Assembly: GCF_019249725.2 (NCBI RefSeq)
Contig: NZ_CP137559.1
Span: forward strand, 725,501 to 789,500
Source: Segatella hominis
GTDB taxonomy: Bacteria > Bacteroidota > Bacteroidia > Bacteroidales > Bacteroidaceae
Length of the DNA: 64,000 bases
Reading direction: 5' to 3'
The position numbers and the translations under genes were made by a program. Under the pieces are notes generated by a model. It was not told the DNA's origin, did not search any database, and saw only the letters and a list, made by a program, of their open reading frames with translations. The first letter of the stretch is position 1. Every line of letters begins with the position of its first letter. Below are positions 36,053 to 43,905 of the stretch, in pieces.

Positions 36053-37060
36053 TTATCTGCGTCCTCCGAAACTGCCGTGAGAACCACCACCATAACTTCT
36101 TGTAGGTCCACCTACAGAGCGGTTGCCACCACCGAAGGAGCGAGAACTGTTTCCGAAAGAAGCACCACCGTTTCCTGGATTAGAGCGAGGAGTGAAACTC
36201 CTGGATGGGCTGGTAGTATTGCCACTGCCAAAGCTGCGCATCATAGTAGAACCACTACCGAAACTGCCTCCACGGTTGCCACCGAAAGAACCACCAGGTC
36301 TGCTGTTGTTTGATGGATTCTCGCGGGTAACAGTAGTACGGGTACTGCTCTGGCGATTACCAAACTGACGGTTCTGGTTGCCGAAACTGCTGCTCTGGTT
36401 GCCGAAACCACCATTATTCTGTGGTCTGTTCACGCTCTGAGGGCGATAGTCATTGTTACGGTTCATATTTCCGAAGCTCTGTCCATTGCCACGACTCATG
36501 TTTCCGAAGCTCTGTCCACGTCCGAAATCTCCTCTATTGAATCCGTCACGCATGCCAACTCTTGGATGACCTTCTGGGCGAGGACCACCGAAATCACGTC
36601 CGTGATACCAGCTTCTACCACCATTCATTCTCCAACTGTGTCCTCCACGATAAGAAACGTAGAAGTGAGGGCGACCGAAGTAGAAGTAGTCGCGGTGAGG
36701 ATATCTGGCGTAGATGCCGAAATGCCAGTAACCAGCGTCCCAGTAGAGAGGACGATAGAAATATGAGGCATTGATGAATGTACGATATTGCCAGTCCAGG
36801 AGGATATAGCTCAAGTCCATATTGCGCTGTCTCCAGTAGATTCCGTAGAGGTCATCCACTGTATTGACACTCATCAGATAATCGAGGTTGGTTTCGTAAG
36901 CAGCCTCATACTGATCGTCTGTGAGGTTCAGCTCGTATGCCATTTTATCTGTCAGGAAGAGAGCTTGCTGGCGAGCCTGCTCGTAACTCATTGCAGATGC
37001 TGTAGTGAAGGTCATTGTGACCATTGCTACAAGGGCTAATATAAACTTCTTCATAATCAT
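36053..37060 (-). CDS. Secreted Gly/Ser/Asn/Arg-rich repeat protein
   Basis: A protein of 335 residues with a signal peptide (cleavage near SA/MSYEQA, about residue 25). Residues 27-100 are helical with an LTDDQYEAAYETNLDYL stretch, reminiscent of Spy-like periplasmic chaperones, followed by a Tyr/Trp/His-rich region (FYRPLYWDAGYWHFGIYA and onward). The last 180 residues are low complexity built on repeated SFGN, RSFGG and QNRQFGN-type units. The C-terminal part is probably disordered, sticky and exported. ATG codons at 37060 and 37054 are both possible. No family is recognised with confidence. Confidence 0.7.
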   Translation of the reverse strand: MIMKKFILALVAMVTMTFTTASAMSYEQARQQALFLTDKMAYELNLTDDQYEAAYETNLDYLMSVNTVDDLYGIYWRQRNMDLSYILLDWQYRTFINASYFYRPLYWDAGYWHFGIYARYPHRDYFYFGRPHFYVSYRGGHSWRMNGGRSWYHGRDFGGPRPEGHPRVGMRDGFNRGDFGRGQSFGNMSRGNGQSFGNMNRNNDYRPQSVNRPQNNGGFGNQSSSFGNQNRQFGNRQSSTRTTVTRENPSNNSRPGGSFGGNRGGSFGSGSTMMRSFGSGNTTSPSRSFTPRSNPGNGGASFGNSSRSFGGGNRSVGGPTRSYGGGSHGSFGGRR

Positions 37061-37354
37061 ATCTCTTTATAAGTTTGACTTCTTGTTTTATTTCTGCTGC
37101 AAAGATACGGCGAAATATCTGGCAGCGGAAAGGTTTTTCCCTAAAGAGGTGGGGGAAATTCCCTAAAGGTCATTATAGGTTTGGTTTTAAGAGGGATTTG
37201 GCAGGGATGATAGTTTTATATTTCCCATATATTTCGCTCAATTCTGTCTTTTGTTTTTTGCTTATTCCTATTTCTTAATATAATAACTTGTTCCTTATAT
37301 ATAATAAAAGGAGAAAAAATCCGTTATTATTAAAACTTTCGAAAGTAATTATAG

Positions 37355-38947
37355 ATGAAATTTAATCAGACTAATAAGAAAAAAGCGCTTGCTTTTGGTG
37401 CATTCCTGCTTTTGCCTCTCTCGGTTTCTGCCCAATATCTTTGGCAGGAGGATGTAGATCCGGGTAAATTGGACCTGGGCAAGGACATTCATTACAATGT
37501 GGAGATGCAGGGTTCTTTCTCCAAGGGTAAGACTCCGCTCTGGCTCAATGCCAATAAGCATGGACTCAGTTCGCTGGAGAAGAATAATGGGTATCTCCGT
37601 GGTAGTGTCATCCGTCCGTTGGGTACTGATTCTGCCCGTCGTTGGGGCATCGGATATGGTTTGGATGTAGCAGCACCGATTCATTATACGAGTAATGTGG
37701 TGGTTCAGCAGGCTTTTGTGGAAGCTCGCTGGCTGCATGGTGTGCTGAGTATTGGTGCCAAGGAGTATCCGATGGAACTGAAGAATCAGACTTTGAGTAG
37801 TGGTAGCCAGACTTTGGGTATCAATGCTCGTCCGGTACCTCAGGTTCGCCTGGCATTGCCGGAGTATTGGACCCTTCCTTTTGCCCATCATTGGTTAGCC
37901 ATCAAGGGACATATTGCCTATGGTAGGATGACCGATGAGAACTGGCAGCACGATTTTACCCAGCGCCAGTCCAAGTATGCTGATGGTATGCTCTATCATA
38001 GCAAGGCGGGATATCTGAAGATAGGTAATGAAGGTTTTTTCTTCCCGCTGAGCGTGGAGTTGGGACTGGAAATGGCAGCTGAGTTTGGAGGAACTCCGTA
38101 TAAGAAAAAAAAGGATGGCGTGATGCAGGCTGAACCTACTCAAGGAGGTTTGAAGGGTATGTGGCAGGCTTTTATCCCAGGCGGTTTCGATGCTTCTGAT
38201 GGAGAGTATCATAATGTGGCAGGTAATATGCTGGGCAGTTGGGTGTTCCGTATCAATTATGATGCTGATTCCTGGAAACTCGGATTTTACGGAGACCATT
38301 TCTTCGAGGATCATAGCGCTATGTTCTTCCTCGATTATGATGGATATGGTACGGGTGATCAATGGAATACTCACACCAAGCGCCGTTATTATCGATATAA
38401 GTTGAAGGACATGCTTCTTGGATTGGAGTTGAATCTTAAATATGGTACTTGGTTGCGCAATGTGGTCTTAGAGTATATTTACACAAAGTATCAGAGCGGT
38501 CCTTACAATCACGATCGTACACAGAATATTCCAGACCATCTTGCAGGTAGTGATGATTATTATAATCATTCCAATTATCCAGGCTGGCAGCATTGGGGAC
38601 AGGTGATGGGTAATCCGCTTTACCGTTCTCCAATTTATAACACCGATGGTAGCATCCAGGTTTTAAATAACCGTTTTGTTGCTTATCACTTAGGTTTTGA
38701 CGGTATGCCAACTGAACGTTTCGGATATAGAGTGTTGGGTACATTCCAGAAAGGATGGGGTACTTATTGGATTCCATTCAATAAAATGCATCACAATATC
38801 AGCTTCTTGGTTGAGGGTGCTTATCACTTTAACCATGATTGGAAGGTGAAAGGTGCGTATGGTATGGATTTTGGAAGCGACCAGATGTTGGGTCATAATG
38901 CTGGTTTCCAGTTGACGGTAAGCAAGTCTGGCATCTTTAAACTTTAA
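37355..38947 (+). CDS. Wzi-like capsule assembly outer membrane protein
   Basis: A protein of 530 residues with a signal peptide (cleavage near VSAQ, residue 25) and a beta-strand-rich body resembling the Bacteroidota Wzi family of outer-membrane barrels that bind capsular polysaccharide at the surface. Typical segments are GSVIRPLGTDS, QQAFVEARW and IGAKEYPME. It stands 1.3 kb before the exopolysaccharide region and is followed after 9 bp by a small lipoprotein gene. A capsule role is inferred from family and context. Confidence 0.85.
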   Translation: MKFNQTNKKKALAFGAFLLLPLSVSAQYLWQEDVDPGKLDLGKDIHYNVEMQGSFSKGKTPLWLNANKHGLSSLEKNNGYLRGSVIRPLGTDSARRWGIGYGLDVAAPIHYTSNVVVQQAFVEARWLHGVLSIGAKEYPMELKNQTLSSGSQTLGINARPVPQVRLALPEYWTLPFAHHWLAIKGHIAYGRMTDENWQHDFTQRQSKYADGMLYHSKAGYLKIGNEGFFFPLSVELGLEMAAEFGGTPYKKKKDGVMQAEPTQGGLKGMWQAFIPGGFDASDGEYHNVAGNMLGSWVFRINYDADSWKLGFYGDHFFEDHSAMFFLDYDGYGTGDQWNTHTKRRYYRYKLKDMLLGLELNLKYGTWLRNVVLEYIYTKYQSGPYNHDRTQNIPDHLAGSDDYYNHSNYPGWQHWGQVMGNPLYRSPIYNTDGSIQVLNNRFVAYHLGFDGMPTERFGYRVLGTFQKGWGTYWIPFNKMHHNISFLVEGAYHFNHDWKVKGAYGMDFGSDQMLGHNAGFQLTVSKSGIFKL

Positions 38948-38956
38948 TAGCGGAGT

Positions 38957-39445
38957 ATGAATATGTTTACGAAAAAATATAAGATTGTTCACGCCATGAT
39001 GGTAGCTTTTGTAGCTATTAGCATGTTTGCTTTCTCTTCCTGTGAACTGGAATCCAGTGACAATGGCAAGCTTGATGGCTTCTGGCATCTGGAGAGTATT
39101 GATTCTCTTGAGAATGGCAAGACGGTTGATATGTCTAAGTTGCATGTCTTCTGGGGAATTGAGTTTAAACTGATTGCGGCAACACAGTATGACAATAATA
39201 CTGAGCGGATGTATTTCCGCTTTGAGCAAACTTCTGATAGTTTGAAGATTACTCAGGCTTTTATTAATCATGGCCATCAGGACAATGGTGAAGATGGAGG
39301 TGATATTCCTTTGACTGAGGTTACCAACGATTTGCGATACTACGGAATCAATAATCTTCCGGAAGGTTTCGCTAAAGAAGCACTCAGCGGTAGCAAGATG
39401 ATTCTTCGTTCGAAGACCTTGAGATTGAAATTCAAGAAGTTCTAA
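38957..39445 (+). CDS. Small lipoprotein, lipocalin-like
   Basis: A protein of 162 residues. The lipobox FAFSSC places Cys29 at the mature N-terminus. The rest (DGFWHLESIDSLENGK, YFRFEQTSDSLKI) follows the pattern of lipocalin-like DUF5004-type lipoproteins common in Bacteroidota. The 9-bp distance from the Wzi-like gene indicates one transcript. Function unknown; an envelope accessory role is plausible. Confidence 0.75.
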   Translation: MNMFTKKYKIVHAMMVAFVAISMFAFSSCELESSDNGKLDGFWHLESIDSLENGKTVDMSKLHVFWGIEFKLIAATQYDNNTERMYFRFEQTSDSLKITQAFINHGHQDNGEDGGDIPLTEVTNDLRYYGINNLPEGFAKEALSGSKMILRSKTLRLKFKKF

Positions 39446-39628
39446 ACGACTTCTTGTTTTAAAAATATTCAAAAGTCGGATTGATGTCAAAGTCAGTTCG
39501 GCTTTTTGGTTGCTTTCTGAAAGTGCTATTTGCTTTTCCATTTTTTCCATTTTTTGTTTGTTATACCAAATTCTGCCACTTCAAGTTCTGAAGGACGCTG
39601 CAAAGTTACAGTTTCTCTGGCACTCACT

Positions 39629-39700
39629 TATCCCTTTTGATGCTTTTCTATCCCTTTTGATGCTTTTCTATGCTTTTCTATCCCTTTTGATGCTTTTCTC
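39629..39700. repeat. 20-bp tandem repeat (three and a half copies)
   Basis: TATCCCTTTTGATGCTTTTC is repeated at 39629-39648, 39649-39668 and 39679-39698, with a 10-bp partial copy between the second and third. It lies in the 800-bp non-coding stretch (39446-40240) before the ATPase-nuclease array, where no gene is seen. Confidence 0.8.
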
Positions 39701-39718
39701 TTTTGTATTCGTTTTCTC

Positions 39719-39872
39719 AAACAAGTCATTTAGGGCCTGTAATCAAGTCGTTTAGAACAGCGAAACAAGTCATTTAGGACCTGTAAACAAGTCATTTAGG
39801 ACTGCTAATTAAGTCATTTCCTCATTGCAAACAAGTCATTTCCTCATCGTAAACAAGTCATTTCCTTCCTTC
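39719..39872. repeat. Seven 22-bp iteron-like repeats
   Basis: Seven units of exactly 22 bp share a core AAACAAGTCATTT followed by a variable 9-bp end (units 1 to 4 AGGRCCTGT-like, units 5 to 7 CCTCATCGT-like). Unit starts are 39719, 39741, 39763, 39785, 39807, 39829 and 39851. An inverted echo, AAATGGCTTGTT, follows. There are no spacers, so this is not a CRISPR. Confidence 0.85.
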
Positions 39873-39918
39873 AAATGGCTTGTTCCTGAAAAGCGTAAAG
39901 TTTTACAAAAAATCTCAA

Positions 39919-40170
39919 GGGTGTCGGTGACACCTACTTTTCATCTTTTTTTTATGCATTGGAGCCACTACCCTCCAATTTGGATGTCTCCCTCTGATTA
40001 TCAATCTTTTATCTATTTTCGCGCGGTAAGTCATAAAAAAAGAGTATATAAAAGTGTCACCTGTCACCGTTTTCTGTCAAGCCCTTTATTGGAGCCAGTT
40101 TGTTGGGTGACACCAGTGACACGAGTTTCCTGTTTTTTTGTGGAGGGGTCTGTCACCCCTGTCACCCATC
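39919..40170. repeat. Cluster of GTGTCACC/GGTGACAC motifs
   Basis: Contains the inverted repeat GGTGTC-GGT-GACACC (39920-39934), direct GTGTCACCTGTCACC (about 40053-40068), GGTGACACCAGTGACAC (about 40106-40122) and TGTCACCCCTGTCACCC (about 40151-40167). The phrase ATTGGAGCCA also occurs twice. There is no coding content. Confidence 0.7.
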
Positions 40171-40216
40171 GGTATTGCGAAAATATTTGTCGTTATTAAA
40201 TAAATAGCAAGAATCA

Positions 40217-40248
40217 TTTGGCAGTTTCGTGGAAAAAATGTAACTTTG
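40217..40248 (+). promoter_or_regulatory. Promoter of ATPase-nuclease gene 1
   Basis: TTTG (40217-40220), a 20-bp gap and TAACTTTG (40241-40248). The ATG follows only 18 bp after the -7 box, leaving a leader of about 10 nt. Confidence 0.8.
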
Positions 40249-40266
40249 CGGAAAAATGTGAGCAAT

Positions 40267-41826
40267 ATGAAATATCCTATAGGAATCCAGACTTTCGACA
40301 AAATAATCGATGGTGGTTACTCTTATGTAGATAAGACTGCCCTTGTGTATAAAATGGCGCATTATGCGCAAAATTTGTTTCTGAGTCGTCCTCGACGATT
40401 TGGAAAATCGCTTCTTGTATCTACTCTTCAGGCTTATTTTGAGGGACGCAAGGATTTGTTCAAAGGACTTGCTATCGAAAAACTGGAACAGGAATGGGAG
40501 GTCTATCCTGTGATTCATATAGATATGAGTAGAGGTAAGTATTATCAGTTGAAGAATTTGCACGCTATCCTTAATGGAATCTTGTCGAATTATGAGGATT
40601 TGTATCATGTGGGGACTCTCTCTGAAAATTCTGATGTCTATAGCGAAAGATTGGCTAACATTATAGCGGCTGCTTGTCAGCAGACTGGCAAGCAGGTCGT
40701 AGTTCTCATTGATGAGTATGACGCACCGATGCATGACTCTATGAATGATGAAAAATTACAAAATCAAATCAGGAATGTCCTGCGTGATTTCTTCAGTCCA
40801 TTGAAGCAGCAAGATGCCAACCTACGTTTCGTCTTCATTACGGGTATTTCAAAGTTTAGTCAGTTAAGTATTTTCAGCGAACTTAACAACTTGAAAATCT
40901 TAACCATGAAGAATGAATATGCCACAGTCTGTGGATTTACGGAAGAGGAAATTCTTAAAAAATATACGGAAGACATCGAAGCCTTTGCCGAGGAAAATGA
41001 GATGACTTATGATGAAGCCGTGGCTGCTTTGCGCTACCATTATGACGGATATCATTTCTCAGAGAAGTCACCTGGCATCTATAACCCATTCAGTATCATC
41101 AATGCATTGGATGATAAAGAATTGAACAGCTATTGGTTCTCCTCGGGCACTCCAACGTTCCTGGTTGAACTTTTACAGAAAAAGGGCTTGGACATGCTCC
41201 AGATAGATGACCTCTGGGCATCAGATAAGCGTTTTGATGTGCCAACTGAGAAAATAACGGACCCAATCCCAGTCTTGTACCAGAGTGGCTATCTTACTAT
41301 CAAAGAGTATGATAAGCAAAGTAGGCTGTATCGTTTGGGCTTTCCTAATGAGGAAGTGCGTCAGGGCTTCTCTACGAGCCTCTTCCGATATTATTCTCCT
41401 GATGGTATGGGGAAGTATGATGCTTTGTGCCGTGCATACTATGACTGTGTGGTGCGAGATGGTGACATGGACGCATTTTTGTCTCACCTAAAAACATTCT
41501 ACGACAAATTTCCTTATACATTGGTCAATAACAATGAACGTCATTATCAAGCGGTGATGTACACGATATTTGCCATGTTAGGAACTGATATTACCCCCGA
41601 ACAACCAACTTCTGATGGTAGAATTGATATGGTCTTGAAGACAGATGACTATATCTACATCTTTGAGTTGAAGTATGGCAAGGATGCTGAAACTGCCATT
41701 ACTCAGATAGAGAATAAAAAGTATGCAGCTGCCTTTGCTGATGATAAGCGTGAGAAGGTGTTGGTTGGTATCAACTTCTCTGAGGATAGCCGCACGATTG
41801 ATGATTGGAGTGTGATAGGAATGTAG
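40267..41826 (+). CDS. AAA-ATPase/PD-(D/E)XK nuclease family protein, copy 1
   Basis: A protein of 519 residues. The start at MKYPIGIQ is chosen because the longer frame begins inside the -7 promoter box. The N-terminal AAA_ATPase-like domain has a modified Walker [10 protein letters not shown] (40-48) and Walker B VVLIDEYD (D149, E150), then a sensor-like FVFITGISKFS. The C-terminal PD-(D/E)XK nuclease has D454 in GRID, E467 and K469 in FELK, and a QIENKKYA helix. The biochemical role of this Bacteroidota-expanded family is unsettled; defence or mobile-element functions have been suggested for related ATPase-nucleases. It heads the array of tandem paralogs. Confidence 0.88.
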   Translation: MKYPIGIQTFDKIIDGGYSYVDKTALVYKMAHYAQNLFLSRPRRFGKSLLVSTLQAYFEGRKDLFKGLAIEKLEQEWEVYPVIHIDMSRGKYYQLKNLHAILNGILSNYEDLYHVGTLSENSDVYSERLANIIAAACQQTGKQVVVLIDEYDAPMHDSMNDEKLQNQIRNVLRDFFSPLKQQDANLRFVFITGISKFSQLSIFSELNNLKILTMKNEYATVCGFTEEEILKKYTEDIEAFAEENEMTYDEAVAALRYHYDGYHFSEKSPGIYNPFSIINALDDKELNSYWFSSGTPTFLVELLQKKGLDMLQIDDLWASDKRFDVPTEKITDPIPVLYQSGYLTIKEYDKQSRLYRLGFPNEEVRQGFSTSLFRYYSPDGMGKYDALCRAYYDCVVRDGDMDAFLSHLKTFYDKFPYTLVNNNERHYQAVMYTIFAMLGTDITPEQPTSDGRIDMVLKTDDYIYIFELKYGKDAETAITQIENKKYAAAFADDKREKVLVGINFSEDSRTIDDWSVIGM

Positions 41827-41837
41827 TCATTCGAAAT

Positions 41838-41936
41838 CGCTGTTATTCTGCTATTTGTGGTTTTGATATTACCGAACTAACTTCGGTTATGAAATCTGAT
41901 GTGCAAAGATTAGGTGAATCTTTAGGATTGGCATAT
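41838..41936 (+). pseudogene. Fossil fragment of an ATPase-nuclease paralog
   Basis: A stop-free 33-codon stretch reads [17 protein letters not shown]..., very close to [17 protein letters not shown] in the intact copy at 46598. It has no start and nothing of the rest of the gene, so it is a leftover of a lost copy just downstream of copy 1. Confidence 0.75.
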
Positions 41937-41978
41937 TTTTCATATATGTTCTTCTGAGGAATATTTATTGTGATAAAT

Positions 41979-42009
41979 TTTGTTGTGTCGAAGAAAAAGT
42001 GTAACTTTG
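41979..42009 (+). promoter_or_regulatory. Promoter of ATPase-nuclease gene 2
   Basis: TTTG (41979-41982), a 19-bp gap and TAACTTTG (42002-42009), identical to the box of copy 3. The ATG is 18 bp after the box. Confidence 0.8.
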
Positions 42010-42027
42010 CGGAAAAATGTGAGCAAT

Positions 42028-43614
42028 ATGAAATATCCTATAGGAATACAATCTTTTGAGCAAATCATTCAAGGTGGTTTTGTGTATGTTGATAAGACAG
42101 ACTTAGTCTATCAACTAGTATATAGTGGAAAAATTTATTTTCTGGGTCGCCCTCGGCGATTTGGAAAGAGTCTTCTCGTATCTACATTGGAACAATATTT
42201 CCTTGGGAACAAGGAACTTTTCAAGGGGCTTGCTATGGACAAGCTGGAGACAGAATGGAAGCAATACCCGGTGTTTCATGTAGATTTCAGCACAGGCAAT
42301 TACTTGAATGATGGAGCTTTGGAAGAAAAATTATCGGGGACAATTTCGCGATGGGAGACACGGTATGGTGTAGAGAACACTTATGATGATTTGGGCTTGC
42401 GTTTCCAAGAGGTACTTCGTGCTGCTCATGAGAAGACAGGGCTAGGTGCTGTCGTGCTCATTGATGAATACGACAAGCCAATTTTGGACGTACTAGACCT
42501 TGACTATCAGGTGGAGCACTTAGGTAAGATGATTAGTTTGGAGGAAAAGCATCGCAACATCATGAAGTCGTTTTATGCTACTTTCAAGGGGGCTGATGCT
42601 GACCTTCGCTTTGTTTTCCTCACAGGTGTTACAAAGTTCTCGCAAATTAGCATGTTCAGCGGGTTCAACCAGCCTGATGACATCAGTTTGAATCGTAACT
42701 ACGAGTCTATATGTGGAATTACCAAGGATGAGTTGGTCAGATATTTTGCTGAACCAATTAAGGAACTTGCAGAAGATTACGATTGTAGTTATGACGAGAT
42801 GCTGACTATGCTTAAACAGAAATATGATGGCTATCATTTCAGTAAACGCATGACAGATATTTTTAATCCCTTTAGCATCCTGAATGCCTTTAACCAGATG
42901 GACTTCGGAAACTATTGGTTTAAGAGTGGCACACCGACTTATCTGGTTCGTTTGCTTTCTCATTTTGACCAAAACATGAATGAGCTGATAGGAAAGTATT
43001 ATTCCACAAGTCAGTTTGATGATTATAAGGCGGATGTAGAAATGCCATTGCCTATGATTTATCAGAGTGGTTATCTGACTATCAAGGGTTTTGATCGTGA
43101 CACGCAATCGTATCTTCTTGACATCCCAAACAATGAGGTGCGTGAGGGGTTGTTGACGGTGCTCGCTAACAATTACTTGAAGACGAAAGAGGATTCTGCG
43201 AGTTGGCTTATCAGTTCTGTACATCAGTTGAAGCGAGGCAAGCTACAGGAATTCATGGATTCGCTCACAGCTTTCCTCGCCAGCATTCCGTACAGTGTAC
43301 GCCGCAGGAATGATGAGCGAGAGTATGAGCGATACTTCGATTATACTTTCTATTTGCTCCTCCGTATGCTGAGTTGCTATATGCTCTTTCGTGAGAAGGA
43401 GACGAGCAAGGGTAGGGCGGATTGTGTCTATGAAACCCCTAACGATGTCTATATCTTCGAGTTCAAACTGGACGGATCGGCGGAAGGAGCCTTGCTGCAG
43501 ATAGAGGACAAGGGTTATGCCAAGGCGTACGCTACGGATGCCCGACATATTCATCAGATAGGTGTCAACTTCTCGTCGAAGTCTGGTACGATAGAGGAGT
43601 GGAAGGAAAAGTGA
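42028..43614 (+). CDS. AAA-ATPase/PD-(D/E)XK nuclease family protein, copy 2
   Basis: A protein of 528 residues beginning MKYPIGIQSF. It has the modified Walker [10 protein letters not shown] near residue 45, Walker B VVLIDEYDKP, a sensor segment FVFLTGVTKFSQ, and a C-terminal nuclease core GRADCVYETPND / FEFK / QIEDKGYA. It is the upstream member of a 1,878-bp tandem duplication: its first about 55 and last about 130 codons are nearly identical to copy 3, the middle is not. It is controlled by its own promoter with a very short leader. Confidence 0.88.
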   Translation: MKYPIGIQSFEQIIQGGFVYVDKTDLVYQLVYSGKIYFLGRPRRFGKSLLVSTLEQYFLGNKELFKGLAMDKLETEWKQYPVFHVDFSTGNYLNDGALEEKLSGTISRWETRYGVENTYDDLGLRFQEVLRAAHEKTGLGAVVLIDEYDKPILDVLDLDYQVEHLGKMISLEEKHRNIMKSFYATFKGADADLRFVFLTGVTKFSQISMFSGFNQPDDISLNRNYESICGITKDELVRYFAEPIKELAEDYDCSYDEMLTMLKQKYDGYHFSKRMTDIFNPFSILNAFNQMDFGNYWFKSGTPTYLVRLLSHFDQNMNELIGKYYSTSQFDDYKADVEMPLPMIYQSGYLTIKGFDRDTQSYLLDIPNNEVREGLLTVLANNYLKTKEDSASWLISSVHQLKRGKLQEFMDSLTAFLASIPYSVRRRNDEREYERYFDYTFYLLLRMLSCYMLFREKETSKGRADCVYETPNDVYIFEFKLDGSAEGALLQIEDKGYAKAYATDARHIHQIGVNFSSKSGTIEEWKEK

Positions 43615-43640
43615 ATCTGAAACTATAGTAAAGAGAGTCA

Positions 43641-43785
43641 TACAAGAACTTTCAATTGGGCTATCCTAATGAGGAAGTTCGTCAGGGATTTTCAGAAAGT
43701 CTTTTCCGTTACTATTCTCCTGATGGGTATTAATTTCTCAGATGATAGTCGAACTATTGATGATTGGAGTGTGATAGGAGGGTAG
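43641..43785 (+). pseudogene. Fossil of an ATPase-nuclease paralog with internal deletion
   Basis: Two family segments sit side by side in different frames. From 43641 it reads YKNFQLGYPNEEVRQGF...YYSPDG, matching the middle of copy 1. From 43726 it reads GINFSDDSRTIDDWSVIG then stop, matching the very end of copy 1. The nuclease core between them has been deleted. Confidence 0.85.
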
Positions 43786-43856
43786 TCATTCATTCGATGT
43801 TGATATGTGCGATCTTTTTATATATGTTCTTCTGAGGAATATTTATTGTGATAAAT

Positions 43857-43887
43857 TTTGTTGTGTCGAAGAAAAAGTGTAACTTTG
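43857..43887 (+). promoter_or_regulatory. Promoter of ATPase-nuclease gene 3
   Basis: TTTG (43857-43860), a 19-bp gap and TAACTTTG (43880-43887), part of the exact upstream duplication shared with copy 2. Confidence 0.8.
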
Positions 43888-43905
43888 CGGAAAAATGTGA
43901 GCAAT

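Noticed and set aside
39719-39872. Repeats considered as a CRISPR array
   Set aside because: Units are contiguous at 22 bp with variation inside the units and no spacers; no cas genes are in the window.
39825-40199. 124-codon frame in the repeat region
   Set aside because: It consists of translated 22-bp repeats and GTCACC motifs with no start context or family resemblance.
40246-40266. Longer N-terminus of ATPase-nuclease copy 1 starting at TTG 40246 (also the extensions at 41980 and 43858 for copies 2 and 3)
   Set aside because: These extensions run through or into the -7 promoter boxes and start with TTG or an unsupported codon. The conserved MKYPIGIQ start is just downstream.
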